Assembly (NCBI RefSeq): GCF_001676155.1
Contig: NZ_LZEW01000001.1
Location: 1,364,001-1,428,000, forward strand
DNA from: Morganella psychrotolerans
Lineage (GTDB): Bacteria > Pseudomonadota > Gammaproteobacteria > Enterobacterales > Enterobacteriaceae
DNA: 64,000 bases
Direction of reading: 5' to 3'
The notes beneath the pieces were generated by a model. It was not told the origin of the DNA. It saw only the letters and a program-made list of their open reading frames with translations, and did no database searches. Of the stretch, positions 17,190 through 26,807 are shown in pieces (positions within the stretch are counted from its first letter, which is position 1; each line of letters starts with the position of its first letter). The position numbers and the translations under genes were made by a program.

Positions 17190-18655
17190 AAATAATGATA
17201 GCGACACGATTTAACTGGTCAGAGCAACTGCTGGCACCACTGGAAACATCATTACTGCATAGTGCAATTGATGATGGTGATACTGACTGGGAATTTATTG
17301 ACAGCGGAATGATTAAATTCGGCTCTCTTACACATGCGTCCCTTGATGTCGCAGCCATTCAGTCCCGTACACTGAATCTGCTGGCAACGCGGACAAAAGA
17401 CTTCCGGTTGGTTGTTCATCTGCTGCGCACACTCCAGCACGCGGGAGAGCCGGATGAAATTACCCTTGCGGTGCAACTTTTTTCTCAGTTTTGCCGGCAA
17501 TTCTGGAATGACTGCTTTCCTGCCAATAAACGGATAAAACTTCGCCTGACCCAACAGGTCTTACAACGTTTTGAACTGGCACAATCCGGTTTCACCCGTG
17601 AAGCAACACCAGAACAACGGGATAATGTCCTGGGCGATTTTGCCGGTCTGGCACAATTCTGGCGCACAGAATACCCGGAACTGTCTCAGACACTGGATGC
17701 ACTAAGCACCGGATATCGCAGGATAGAAAGCCGTGAACCGGATGATATCGTGTCGTCTGTTCACGCTTCGCTGCTAACGGCAGAAAAAATCACACCGCCG
17801 GCCTTAACCACGGCGCAAAACAATCCGGCAGCCTTGTCACCGGATGAGGCTGTTCCGGTCAATGATATCGATACCGGCAATGATCGCTCGCGGAAAAATG
17901 CATTACTGGCTGTCGCTGATTTATTATGCCGCCGGGCACCGGAGAACGCTGTCGGGTATCTGTTACGCCGTTATGCTATCTGGCACACAATACAGACTGT
18001 TCCGGCAACCACTTCCGGCGGGAAAACGCCGTTAGCCTCCGTTTCACCGGACAGAGTAATGGATTACCGGGAAAAAATCGTTCACGCAACTCCCGCTCTG
18101 CTCACAGAAATCGAACAAAGCCTGAGCCTCGCCCCCTACTGGCTCGACGGGCACTATCTTGCCGCACAGGCAGCCGACCGGCTGGGATTTCATCAGGCAG
18201 CGCAGGCTATCCGGCAATCCGCAGCAGAATTTACTGCCCGGATACCCGCGCTGTCATCTTGCCTGTTCTCTGATATGACGCCTTTTATCTCTGCTGAAAC
18301 GGCAGACTGGCTGGCAGCGTCATCATCACCGGCAGGTATACCGGGAGCGTCATCTGACGGACAGATACCCCGCGACGAAATTACCCGTTGCTATACCGAA
18401 GACGGACTGAATGCCGCACTGCAAAAAATCGACGATGCCATAAATAAAGCAGAACAGCCGCGTGATCGTGTTTATCTGCAACTACTGGCCGCCTCATTTA
18501 TTGAACAGTCGGGAATGTCCGGGCTGGCACAGGCTCACTATCAGCAACTTTATTATACGGTACTGCACAGCAGTGTTGAGCAGTGGGAACCCGCGTTACT
18601 ACGGCAACTCGCAGAAAAAATACCGGACTCAGATTTTAAAAGGAATATTGTGTGA
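17186..18655 (+). CDS. tssA: T6SS TssA protein (VasJ, ImpA N-terminal domain)
   Basis: About 489 residues with the ImpA-N domain in the N-terminal 150 (D-W-E-F-I, then D-F-R-L-V-V-H-L-L-R-T-L and W-N-D-C-F-P) and a C-terminal helical VasJ-type domain. TssA coordinates tube/sheath assembly and caps the distal end in some systems. The start is uncertain: a GTG overlapping the vasI stop (GTGA) or the ATG three codons later. A Thr/Pro/Ala-rich linker lies at about 195-235. The spot matches VCA0119. Confidence 0.88.
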   Translation: MKIMIATRFNWSEQLLAPLETSLLHSAIDDGDTDWEFIDSGMIKFGSLTHASLDVAAIQSRTLNLLATRTKDFRLVVHLLRTLQHAGEPDEITLAVQLFSQFCRQFWNDCFPANKRIKLRLTQQVLQRFELAQSGFTREATPEQRDNVLGDFAGLAQFWRTEYPELSQTLDALSTGYRRIESREPDDIVSSVHASLLTAEKITPPALTTAQNNPAALSPDEAVPVNDIDTGNDRSRKNALLAVADLLCRRAPENAVGYLLRRYAIWHTIQTVPATTSGGKTPLASVSPDRVMDYREKIVHATPALLTEIEQSLSLAPYWLDGHYLAAQAADRLGFHQAAQAIRQSAAEFTARIPALSSCLFSDMTPFISAETADWLAASSSPAGIPGASSDGQIPRDEITRCYTEDGLNAALQKIDDAINKAEQPRDRVYLQLLAASFIEQSGMSGLAQAHYQQLYYTVLHSSVEQWEPALLRQLAEKIPDSDFKRNIV

Positions 18656-21600
18656 TGAAAAAACCATCATTGCCATCAGTAAATGTGCAGGGGCTGTTCA
18701 GAAAATTTTTCATGTCTGATAAGCCGAAATTTAAATCTGCCCTGACTATTTTTCTGGCTGTTCTGCCTGCCATTATTCTTCTCTGGATTTGGATTTGGGG
18801 CGCTGATTTTCGTTTCCGCGATGACTATCCGCTGCGTCCGGTCAGTGCCCGCTGGTTAGCCACCCTGGGATTATTTCTTATTGTTATCAGTTGGGTAGGA
18901 TATTGTGCCCGGCGGCGGGTTCGTGAACTGGAAAAACTGAAACTGGATGTGGAGCTTTCTGTTGTTGATCCGATCAGAAAAGATATTGAGTTTCAGACCC
19001 GCTACCTTGATTACTGGCTCGGACAATTACGCCGTCATCTCGGGAATAATAACCGGTCACTTTATCAGCGCCCCTGGTATCTGGTACTGGGTGCGGAAAA
19101 CAGTGGTAAAAACACCTTATTTTCCGCCAATCTGAGTCTTTTGGATCTGGCGCCACAGGATCGGGTGGTATCAGAAGAAGGTCTGGATCTGCATGTTCGT
19201 TGCTCGCTGACAGACAAAGCGGTATTACTGATGCCGCGGGGGCGTTTAATTACCCAGCCGCATGACAGTAATGAAAAACCACAGCTTTATCATCGTTTAT
19301 GGCAAAGCCTGCTTGGCTGGATGGTCTCTGAGCGCACACGCCAGCCACTGAACGGGATCATTCTGACAATAGATATATCCCGGTTAATCACTGCAGATAA
19401 AGAAGCCGGAAGCCGTTATTTTGCGGATATCCATCTGCGTCTTCAGGAAATCCGCCAGGCGTTCAGCACCCGTCCTCCGGTGTATATCGTTCTGACCAAA
19501 CTCGACCTGTTACAGGGCTTCAATGCGATGTTCCAGTCACTGGATATTCCGCTGCGGGAATCTGTTCTGGGCGTTACCTTCACACCGGACGACCAAAATG
19601 CCTGGCTCAGTGAACTGACAACATTCTGGGAAAAATGGATAGCTCAACTCAACGCTGCATTGCCTGAAATGATGCTTAACCGGGTTGATGACAGTCAGCG
19701 CAGCGAATTATTCAGTTTTATCCGCCAGATGGTTGGTCTGCAAAACCGGGTGACTGATCTGTTGCAACAATTGATTGGCAGCAATGATGAAGACATTCCG
19801 CTCATCCGCGGGATTTATCTGACCTCATCCACTCAGCGCGGACAAATAGATGATATTTTCACGCAGAGTGCCGCTGTTCAGTACAATCTGCCGGTATCGC
19901 CGACCAATACCTGGCCGGTCAGTGAAACATTCACCTATTTTACCGGGCAATTATTTCGTGATGTTTTATTTTCAGAACCCAATCTGGCAACGGAGAACCG
20001 GTTCTGGCTCAGACACCATCATCATAAACTCTTTTTTGCCTCAACGGCCACGGCAGCCGGTTTAATAGCACTCTGGACGGGCTGGCATCATTATTACGAT
20101 CAGAACTATCAGGCCGGGGAAAATGTGTTATCGCAAGTCAGTGCATTCAGCAGCGTTGCTGCCGATAATCAACAGGATACTTCCGGCGTACGCCAGTTAC
20201 CGGTTCTCAATCCGCTGTATGATGCAACTTCCGCTTATGGTAATTATCGTGAGAAAAATGGTGTATTTACCGATCTGGGGCTGTATCAGGGGAAAAAAAT
20301 TGGTCCGTATGTGGAAAAAAGTTATCTGCAACTTCTGATTGTCCGTTTTTTGCCGGCAATCATGACCGGTTTACAAATTGATTTAAATAATGCACCTGAA
20401 AACAGTGAAGAAAAACTAGCCATACTGCGGGTTATGCGCATGCTGGAAGATAAAAGCGGACGCAATGATGCCATTGTTAAAGCGTATTTACGTCAACGCT
20501 GGAGCCGTGAATTTACAGGACAAAATGATATTCAGTCTCAGCTGATGTCTCATCTTGACTATGCGCTTGAGCATACTGACTGGGCCGCTGACCGTAACGG
20601 GGGCGATGCCGTCGCAAACCGGGCTTATCTGCCTTTTGCGCCGGTCATGAAAGCGGCACAAAAAGAACTGAGTCAGCTCTCTCTCTATCAGCGGGTCTAT
20701 CAGACTCTGCGCCTGAAAGGCTTTAACGAACTGGCCTCGCCTCTGGATATCCGCCATCAGGTAGGTCCGGGCTTCAGCCGTGTGTTTGTGTCACTGGATG
20801 ATGAAAAACTTGAAGTGCCGCAATTTTTAACACGTAACGGGTTGACTAACTACTTTATCCGCCAGAATGAAGAACTGGTCGATCTCACCGCGCTGGATGC
20901 CTGGGTACTGAATTTATCTCAGAACGTTAAATACAGTGAAAGCGACCGCCGGGAGATTCAGCATCAGATTAGTGAACAGTATCTGGGGGACTATACCGCG
21001 AACTGGCGTGCTGCAATGAGTAATCTTGAGATACGTGAGTTTGACACCATTTCGGATGAGATAAGCGCACTTGAGCAAATCATCAGTGGTGAACAACCTC
21101 TGCGCCGTGCATTACAGATTTTACGGGATAATACCAGTCTTCCGGTGGTGGACAGCAATCTGACAGAAAAAGAAAAACAGGCGTTAATGGCTCAAAGCCA
21201 GTACCGTCTGCTCAGCCGGATTAATCGTGAATTTGCACCTCAGACTGAAATCCTCGTCAGTAATAACGGCGACAATTTGCAAAATATCAACCAGAAGCTC
21301 AATGAATTACACCGCTACCTTCTCAGTATTGAAAATGCCCCGGTTCCGGGAAAAGCAGCACTGAAAGCCGTGTTCCTGCGTCTTGAAGAAAATAACCGTG
21401 ATGCCATTTTTGAAGTCAGTCAGATGGCCAAAACTATGCCGGAACCGCTGGGTCGCTGGGTTGGCGAACTGGCTGATCAAGCCTGGATTGTGGTTCAGAA
21501 AGAAGCTATCCGCTATCTGGAAGTGGAGTGGAATGAGTCCGTTGTTAAACAATACAACAGCTATATTGCAGGCCGCTATCCTTTTGACCCGAAATCGACC

Positions 21601-22203
21601 CGCGATGTTCCTCTGAGTGAATTTGAACGGTTCTTCAAACCGGGCGGAACGCTGGATGCATTCTACCAACAAAACCTGCGGCCATTTGCTGAAAATAACC
21701 TGCTGGTCAGTGAAGACGGTCAGTCACTGATCCGCCCTGACGTCATGGAGCAGATAGAAACCGCAAACCGGATCCGTAATGCCTTCTTCACTGCGCAGGG
21801 AAATCTTGAAACGCAATTTGCGGTAGAGCCGGTGCAGTTATCCGGAAATAAACGCCGCAGTGTCCTGAATCTGGACGGACAAATTCTCGATTATGCGCAT
21901 GGGCGCAGTAATGTTGTCCATATGATCTGGCCTAACTCCATGCGTTCCGGAGGAGAAAGTAAACTGACACTGGTATCCGATGTTCAGGGAAAATCACCGC
22001 GGGCCATCATCAATAATGGTCCGTGGTCTCAAATCAGGCTTATTCAGACCGGCAAACTGACAAACGTCACCGCGAACAGTTTCGATGTCCGGTTTGCTAT
22101 AGATGACGGCGAAATGAGTTACCGTATTTACATGGATGAGGCGGATAACCCGTTCTCCGGTAACCTGTTTTCCCGCTTCAGTCTCCCTGAAACACTTTAT
22201 TAA
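18655..22203 (+). CDS. tssM: T6SS inner-membrane channel protein TssM (IcmF/VasK)
   Basis: 1182 residues. Two membrane helices lie near the N terminus (about residues 24-47 and 63-83), then a cytoplasmic GTPase-like domain, a third helix at about 460-480 and a large periplasmic domain reaching TssJ. The P-loop reads G-A-E-N-S-G-K-N (residues 146-153), so the usual Ser/Thr after Lys is Asn, which should weaken nucleotide binding. The T-K-L-D motif (about 281-284) is present. Translation starts with an ATG overlapping the tssA stop. An AAGGA site lies upstream. Confidence 0.95.
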   Translation: MKKPSLPSVNVQGLFRKFFMSDKPKFKSALTIFLAVLPAIILLWIWIWGADFRFRDDYPLRPVSARWLATLGLFLIVISWVGYCARRRVRELEKLKLDVELSVVDPIRKDIEFQTRYLDYWLGQLRRHLGNNNRSLYQRPWYLVLGAENSGKNTLFSANLSLLDLAPQDRVVSEEGLDLHVRCSLTDKAVLLMPRGRLITQPHDSNEKPQLYHRLWQSLLGWMVSERTRQPLNGIILTIDISRLITADKEAGSRYFADIHLRLQEIRQAFSTRPPVYIVLTKLDLLQGFNAMFQSLDIPLRESVLGVTFTPDDQNAWLSELTTFWEKWIAQLNAALPEMMLNRVDDSQRSELFSFIRQMVGLQNRVTDLLQQLIGSNDEDIPLIRGIYLTSSTQRGQIDDIFTQSAAVQYNLPVSPTNTWPVSETFTYFTGQLFRDVLFSEPNLATENRFWLRHHHHKLFFASTATAAGLIALWTGWHHYYDQNYQAGENVLSQVSAFSSVAADNQQDTSGVRQLPVLNPLYDATSAYGNYREKNGVFTDLGLYQGKKIGPYVEKSYLQLLIVRFLPAIMTGLQIDLNNAPENSEEKLAILRVMRMLEDKSGRNDAIVKAYLRQRWSREFTGQNDIQSQLMSHLDYALEHTDWAADRNGGDAVANRAYLPFAPVMKAAQKELSQLSLYQRVYQTLRLKGFNELASPLDIRHQVGPGFSRVFVSLDDEKLEVPQFLTRNGLTNYFIRQNEELVDLTALDAWVLNLSQNVKYSESDRREIQHQISEQYLGDYTANWRAAMSNLEIREFDTISDEISALEQIISGEQPLRRALQILRDNTSLPVVDSNLTEKEKQALMAQSQYRLLSRINREFAPQTEILVSNNGDNLQNINQKLNELHRYLLSIENAPVPGKAALKAVFLRLEENNRDAIFEVSQMAKTMPEPLGRWVGELADQAWIVVQKEAIRYLEVEWNESVVKQYNSYIAGRYPFDPKSTRDVPLSEFERFFKPGGTLDAFYQQNLRPFAENNLLVSEDGQSLIRPDVMEQIETANRIRNAFFTAQGNLETQFAVEPVQLSGNKRRSVLNLDGQILDYAHGRSNVVHMIWPNSMRSGGESKLTLVSDVQGKSPRAIINNGPWSQIRLIQTGKLTNVTANSFDVRFAIDDGEMSYRIYMDEADNPFSGNLFSRFSLPETLY

Positions 22204-22235
22204 CCGAAACCGGATATCACATAAGGCAGCAGTAT

Positions 22236-23582
22236 ATGGACGGTATTATTATCAGAACAGGGCAATCACCGCTTGATATGCCGGAATTTTTGGCAATCCG
22301 TGATGAGATAAATAAACTCAATCATCCGTCACAACCGGAAGTCAGTTGGTCATTAATTGAATCGCTTGCACTGTCACTGTTCAAACACAACGGCGTTGAC
22401 CTGCAAACCGCCGTGTATTACACGCTGGCGCGATTACAACGTAACGGACTGACCGGCTTTACAGAAGGTGCGGAACTGATAGCCATGATGGTGGTGCATG
22501 ACTGGGATTCTCTCTGGCCACCTCAGGAAAATCATCGTATCGATATTATGAATTGGTTTAATACCAAGGCAATGACGGCTATCCGTAAGCTGTCATTCAG
22601 CAGAAATGACCTGAGACTGATTTACCGCGCTGAACGGGCGTTGCAGTTAATTACGGATAAACTGACACAGGTTCCCTCATCCAAAGAGCCCAAAACAGGG
22701 AATCTGCAACATTTTTTCCATAATCTGGCACAAAAAACAGAAACACCCGTTGCAACAGATAAACAGGGACTTCCGTCAGTAACGCTCGCTCCGCTGGTTT
22801 ATATCACGGGTGATAACAATGACCAGCCTGCGCCGTCCCTGCGTCCGCCGGCGCATTCGCAGGAGTCGATCCGTATTGTTCATGTTCAGGCTGACCCGCC
22901 ACAGCCTGCACCCCCGGTCCGGAAAATAAGCGGGCTGACCGGTTTTCTTTCCGGTGCGGGGCTGGGCGTAATTGCTGTTATTGCGCTGTTTTTTACTGTT
23001 TATAAACCGGTAAAAGAGGAACTGAGTGCATTTATCCGCCAACCGGGGAGTGCCGTTATACAATGGTTTGCACATCCGCAACTGGCAACATACGGACAAT
23101 TTTTATCCGATGCTGAAAAACAATCCCCGCTGGCACAGCTGAATCTGGCAGATAGAATGACAGAAATTGCCCGCCGGTACTGGCCTAACAGTCCCGATCA
23201 GGCCTATGCCACCCGGCGATGGCAAAATGTACTGCAAACCCGGATAGCAGATATCGCCGGAACAGACAGTTGGTATGTCACATCCGGTCGCCTGCAGGCA
23301 CTGGCTGATAAAATTGTGACTCAGGAAAAAAACCGTGGCAGTTTTACTCTGTCATATCTGAAAACTGAAATTTATAATATTCAGCAAAATCATAATAAAA
23401 TCCGCCCTGCTGAAGACTATCTGCGTGAGTTATCTGCCGATATCCACAGCGGAAAACCTATCTCTCCGGCTCAGTTACATCGTATTGACCTGCAACTCAA
23501 TGGTTTGCTTGCATTGTATGCTGACCTGCAAAAACAAGCTGAAAATGCAGGTTTAAAACCCGGTACCGAAAAACAGGAATAA
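22236..23582 (+). CDS. vasL: T6SS VasL-type protein (ImpA N-domain plus membrane helix)
   Basis: 448 residues. The first 150 form another ImpA-N domain (P-E-F-x-x-I-R-D-E-I-N-K-L, then D-W-D-S-L-W-P-P and Y-R-A-E-R-A-L-Q). A Pro-rich linker leads to one transmembrane helix at about 233-255, and a C-terminal helical VasL domain follows. This matches VCA0121, which lies directly after vasK as here. Its exact task is not settled; a role in membrane-proximal control of sheath assembly is inferred from its TssA kinship. Confidence 0.85.
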   Translation: MDGIIIRTGQSPLDMPEFLAIRDEINKLNHPSQPEVSWSLIESLALSLFKHNGVDLQTAVYYTLARLQRNGLTGFTEGAELIAMMVVHDWDSLWPPQENHRIDIMNWFNTKAMTAIRKLSFSRNDLRLIYRAERALQLITDKLTQVPSSKEPKTGNLQHFFHNLAQKTETPVATDKQGLPSVTLAPLVYITGDNNDQPAPSLRPPAHSQESIRIVHVQADPPQPAPPVRKISGLTGFLSGAGLGVIAVIALFFTVYKPVKEELSAFIRQPGSAVIQWFAHPQLATYGQFLSDAEKQSPLAQLNLADRMTEIARRYWPNSPDQAYATRRWQNVLQTRIADIAGTDSWYVTSGRLQALADKIVTQEKNRGSFTLSYLKTEIYNIQQNHNKIRPAEDYLRELSADIHSGKPISPAQLHRIDLQLNGLLALYADLQKQAENAGLKPGTEKQE

Positions 23583-23592
23583 GGAAAATAGC

Positions 23593-23673
23593 ATGGTGGT
23601 ACATCAGGGTACTGCTGTTGGGAAGAAAGTACACATTAAACACCGGGTGCAGGGTAACAGTACAGATGAGTGA
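23593..23673 (+). CDS. 26-codon upstream ORF overlapping the second tssF-like gene
   Basis: An ATG with an AAGGA site directly behind vasL opens 26 codons that end in a TGA five bases past the ATG of the next gene, in a different frame. The second tssF-like gene has only a weak site of its own. The arrangement fits translational coupling, in which ribosomes finishing the short ORF restart on the tssF-like gene. The peptide (basic, no membrane helix) is not recognised. It could equally be leftover sequence. Confidence 0.35.
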   Translation: MVVHQGTAVGKKVHIKHRVQGNSTDE

Positions 23674-25399
23674 ATTTAAATTTTTACAGGAAAAACATTA
23701 CCTTCAGCAACTCAGTCGTGAGTTTGTCAAAGAATATCCGCACCTGGCCGATGTACTTGACCCGCATGACGAACAGAGCGGCAGTTTACTTGAAGGATTT
23801 GCGTTTCTCAGTGCCCGTCTTCAGGAAAAAGTGGATGACGCTTTTCCTGAAATTACCCTGCCTCTTTTACAGCGCCTGCAATCCAGAGCAATCAAAGGTA
23901 TTCCCGCAACCGCAATTGTACAGTTTGACAGCGGAGGAAAAATTGATTTTCCGTTGGATATTCCGGCCGGAACAGTAATCAAAGGGAACGAGGGTGAGAT
24001 TTTCTCAACCTGTAATAATACGACATTACAGCCCTACACTCTCATTGGTCGCTATGTAACACACCATCCGTCCAAAACATGTTTGTCACTGGAATTTAAG
24101 TACAGAGGAAACAAAGAGGAGCATGCGACCGCCCCTTTCTCTTTATTTCTGGATAAATCCGTTTCATCTGCTAACACATTACTGTTATGGTTTTGCCAGT
24201 ATTTCGGACATATCGAATTAGAGCACAATAATACACGTTACCACGGTGATGAAACCCGGTTTAATTTCATTCCTCAGGTAGGACAGAACAATACTGTTTT
24301 ATATCACCCGGAAAACAAACCTAACTGGCCACAAAAACTGCTGGAAGGGTTATATATTGACCATGTTCATCATTTTATTGACATCGACATTCCGGTAATT
24401 GTACCAACCCTGGAATGGGAAGAATCAGATTCCTTTTTATTGCATATCTATTTCAACAAACAACTTCCGTTGCATAATGATGTATTATCAGGGAGTTTTA
24501 ACCTTAACTGTATTGCTGTTGTTAATGAAGAAGAGCAAAAAGAAATTATTTTAGATTTTCAGGAAAATGAATCTGTTTACTATTTACCGGTAGAGGGCAC
24601 TCATTTTATTACGACACTTGAAAATATTCAGCTGGCTTTTGAGCCACATGATGAACAACGGGGCATAGTCGCTAATTTTTATCCTGTTACTCATCTCACG
24701 CCATCATCGCGGCTGCTGCCAAAATATAAAGACGCCTGGTTTTATGCGCTCAGTATTGATAAAACGATCACCGGAAAAAATAATTATTATATACATTTTT
24801 ATAATAGTCAGGGTGAAGTAATAACGACCCCGCCCGGACCTCATTTCCGGTGTTGTTACCGTTGTATCATTAATAACCCACAGAGTAATCCCGGTGATAT
24901 CTGTCATTTAAGCCCGTTACTGCCTGATCTGCTTACAGCAAAAAATATTACAGCATGCACACCCTGCTATCCCCCGATAACGGATAACAAATACTATTGG
25001 AATCTGTTATCTCATTACAGTGCGAATGGGTTTATGCTTTCTTCTGTTGAATCTGTTAAGCAAATGGTCAGCGACTATATTTTATATCAAGAGAATGACC
25101 GCCAGCGCTGCAAACAAATTAATCAGCGTCTGGAAGGATTAACCGATATTAATACAGCCCTTGAGGATCGCCTGATGAAAGGCAAGCCCTATCGCTGTCT
25201 TTCTCTGACGATGACATTAAATCCGGAAAAATTTGATAACCACGGTGATGCTTTTATGTTTGTAATGCATTTATATCACTTTTTCCCGTTTTGTCTTTCA
25301 GAAAATATGCTGCTGAAAATGAATGTTAAATTTACCGACAGTGACAATACATGGTACCTGTCTCCATATTTACTTCGTGGATATAAATCGTTGATTTAA
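23666..25399 (+). CDS. Second TssF-like baseplate protein
   Basis: 577 residues from the ATG that gives M-S-E-F-K-F-L-Q-E-K-H-Y-L, a typical TssF start. The frame remains open upstream to a TTG at 23618. It has the family's L-L-E-G-F-A-F-L-S-A-R-L-Q-E-K-V-D-D and F-P-E-I-T-L-P-L-L-Q blocks and the same length as the tssF at 6345, but is diverged from it and more AT-rich. No second tssG follows, so a separate complete baseplate is unlikely. It may be an alternative wedge subunit or a decaying duplicate. It ends the T6SS operon. Confidence 0.8.
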   Translation: MSEFKFLQEKHYLQQLSREFVKEYPHLADVLDPHDEQSGSLLEGFAFLSARLQEKVDDAFPEITLPLLQRLQSRAIKGIPATAIVQFDSGGKIDFPLDIPAGTVIKGNEGEIFSTCNNTTLQPYTLIGRYVTHHPSKTCLSLEFKYRGNKEEHATAPFSLFLDKSVSSANTLLLWFCQYFGHIELEHNNTRYHGDETRFNFIPQVGQNNTVLYHPENKPNWPQKLLEGLYIDHVHHFIDIDIPVIVPTLEWEESDSFLLHIYFNKQLPLHNDVLSGSFNLNCIAVVNEEEQKEIILDFQENESVYYLPVEGTHFITTLENIQLAFEPHDEQRGIVANFYPVTHLTPSSRLLPKYKDAWFYALSIDKTITGKNNYYIHFYNSQGEVITTPPGPHFRCCYRCIINNPQSNPGDICHLSPLLPDLLTAKNITACTPCYPPITDNKYYWNLLSHYSANGFMLSSVESVKQMVSDYILYQENDRQRCKQINQRLEGLTDINTALEDRLMKGKPYRCLSLTMTLNPEKFDNHGDAFMFVMHLYHFFPFCLSENMLLKMNVKFTDSDNTWYLSPYLLRGYKSLI

Positions 25400-25475
25400 A
25401 TTGATGGAGAGGGGATCGCAGACAGATGATCAGGGCTACTTCAGCAGCCCTGTACCAGAGGTGTCGTTGCTGACA

Positions 25476-25823
25476 TTATTTCTTCTTATTAAGCATCGAC
25501 TTTAAATCTGCAAAAGGATTATAGGTCGCTTCACCAACATCTTTCTGCGCATCCTCTCCCGCGACAACTCTTGTACCGTACAGGTCTGCTTCAGTGTACT
25601 TCGAGTGTTCGTGGTCATGGCAAAACAGACACAACAACTCCCAGTTACTGCCATCTTCCGGGTTATTAGTATGGTCGTGATCGATATGGTGAACGGTTAA
25701 TTCACGCAGGTTTGAATAAACAAACTCCCGTGTGCAGCGTCCACATACCCACGGATAGATTTTTAGGGCTTTCTCACGGTAGCCGCTTTCCAGCCGCGCG
25801 TAGTTTTTGGGGATAAGAGCCAT
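25476..25823 (-). CDS. yajD: HNH nuclease family protein YajD
   Basis: 115 residues nearly identical in pattern to enterobacterial YajD. Two zinc-type C-x-x-C pairs are visible (C-G-R-C and C-L-F-C), and the HNH core reads V-H-H-I-D-H-D-H, N-N-P-E-D-G-S-N-W-E-L-L-C and C-H-D-H-E-H-S. HNH domains cut nucleic acids with one metal ion, but YajD's in vivo job is unknown. This is core chromosome and marks the right border of the T6SS island. Confidence 0.95.
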   Translation of the reverse strand: MALIPKNYARLESGYREKALKIYPWVCGRCTREFVYSNLRELTVHHIDHDHTNNPEDGSNWELLCLFCHDHEHSKYTEADLYGTRVVAGEDAQKDVGEATYNPFADLKSMLNKKK

Positions 25824-26223
25824 TGCAATGTTGCCTGTTATAAAAAGAGTGTTTTACGATAGTGCCCCCAATATACCCCATAATGAATCAGAAAGAGAAA
25901 CGTAAGCACGAAAAAACGTGTCGTGGTCATGAAACACCTCTTGTTAAGATGATAATCTTACCACCTAAAATGATGTCCGGAATAATTAAACCACTATGCC
26001 CGGTGAGTAACAGGCTTTGTGATGAATTATTATGTTTCTGCCGGCATCCTTCTTCTTTTCTCACCAATACTACATGTACTGCTTAACTTAATTCATATTT
26101 AAATATAAAGCGTTGTCTCTGCTGATTTCAACCTGACAAATTTGTAATCTTTTTGTCAGGTTATACTCCAGGATCCCATACTATTATCTCCTCTGAATAC
26201 CACATCTATAAAAGGAATATTTA
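25824..26223. promoter_or_regulatory. Intergenic region with an 11-bp perfect inverted repeat upstream of hiuH
   Basis: No convincing gene lies in these 400 bases. At 26130-26162 the sequence AACCTGACAAA is repeated inverted as TTTGTCAGGTT with an 11-base gap, 62 bases before the hiuH start. It could be an operator for a dimeric repressor or an RNA hairpin in the leader. No T-run follows, so a terminator is unlikely. An AAGGAAT site precedes the hiuH ATG. Confidence 0.45.
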
Positions 26224-26631
26224 ATGAAAAAAAATTTATTATCAGTATTGTTATTATCCTCATTAATTTTACCAGCAACCGGATTTGCTTCTGATCTTTT
26301 AAGCGTACATATACTTAACCAACAAACAGGGAGCCCTGCAAGTAACGTCAATGTAATACTGGAACAAAAGCAAGGTGGTAGCTGGCACATTCTGAATACA
26401 GCAAAGACAAATAATGATGGCAGAATACAAAAGCTGTGGCCTGATAATGTTAATGAGAAAAAAGGAATATATAGAGTTACATTTAAAACCAGCGAGTATT
26501 TTAAAGATAATAATTTAAAAAGCTTCTTCCCGGAAATTCCTGTTGAATTTAATATAGAGGACACTAGTCAGCATTATCATATACCATTGCTATTAAGCCA
26601 ATATGGATACTCCACTTATCGGGGTAGTTAA
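26224..26631 (+). CDS. hiuH: Periplasmic 5-hydroxyisourate hydrolase (transthyretin-like)
   Basis: 135 residues with a signal peptide (K-K-N start, Leu/Ser-rich core, cut after G-F-A-S). The mature enzyme carries the transthyretin-related protein signature: [14 protein letters not shown] near the start and the C-terminal Y-R-G-S tetrapeptide that separates enzymes from vertebrate transthyretin. It hydrolyses 5-hydroxyisourate from urate oxidation. No other urate-pathway gene is nearby, as is common for periplasmic enterobacterial HiuH. Confidence 0.93.
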   Translation: MKKNLLSVLLLSSLILPATGFASDLLSVHILNQQTGSPASNVNVILEQKQGGSWHILNTAKTNNDGRIQKLWPDNVNEKKGIYRVTFKTSEYFKDNNLKSFFPEIPVEFNIEDTSQHYHIPLLLSQYGYSTYRGS

Positions 26632-26692
26632 TATACAGATACTTTATTGATAAACTACTTTGCCTGCCTGGTCTCTCGCCGGGCTAATTTTT

Positions 26693-26722
26693 ATATAAAA
26701 AGCCCCGCTATTTAGCGAGGCT
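26693..26722 (-). terminator. Terminator between hiuH and the Cys/Pro-rich gene
   Basis: On the minus strand AGCCTCGCT-AAAT-AGCGGGGCT (one internal mismatch) is followed by TTTTTATAT. It is oriented to end the Cys/Pro-rich gene at 26808-27050 and may also act on hiuH. Confidence 0.7.
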
Positions 26723-26807
26723 AGCTATTTTCAGTAATCTATTTTTACTGTTCGACAACTTGGCAAATATTCAGCATATTTTTCCTATATACATATAATA
26801 CTGGGTA

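Noticed and set aside
18655-22203. Frameshift or truncation in tssM
   Set aside because: The frame is continuous across an A7 run and its length matches full-size IcmF proteins.
25431-25452. Terminator after the second tssF-like gene
   Set aside because: An AGGGCT/AGCCCT stem exists, but no T-run follows on either strand, so it was not called.
25862-26086. Plus-strand ORF of 74 codons after yajD
   Set aside because: No ribosome site, odd composition (many Cys, Pro, Met) and no recognisable domain; it looks like chance reading of an intergenic region.
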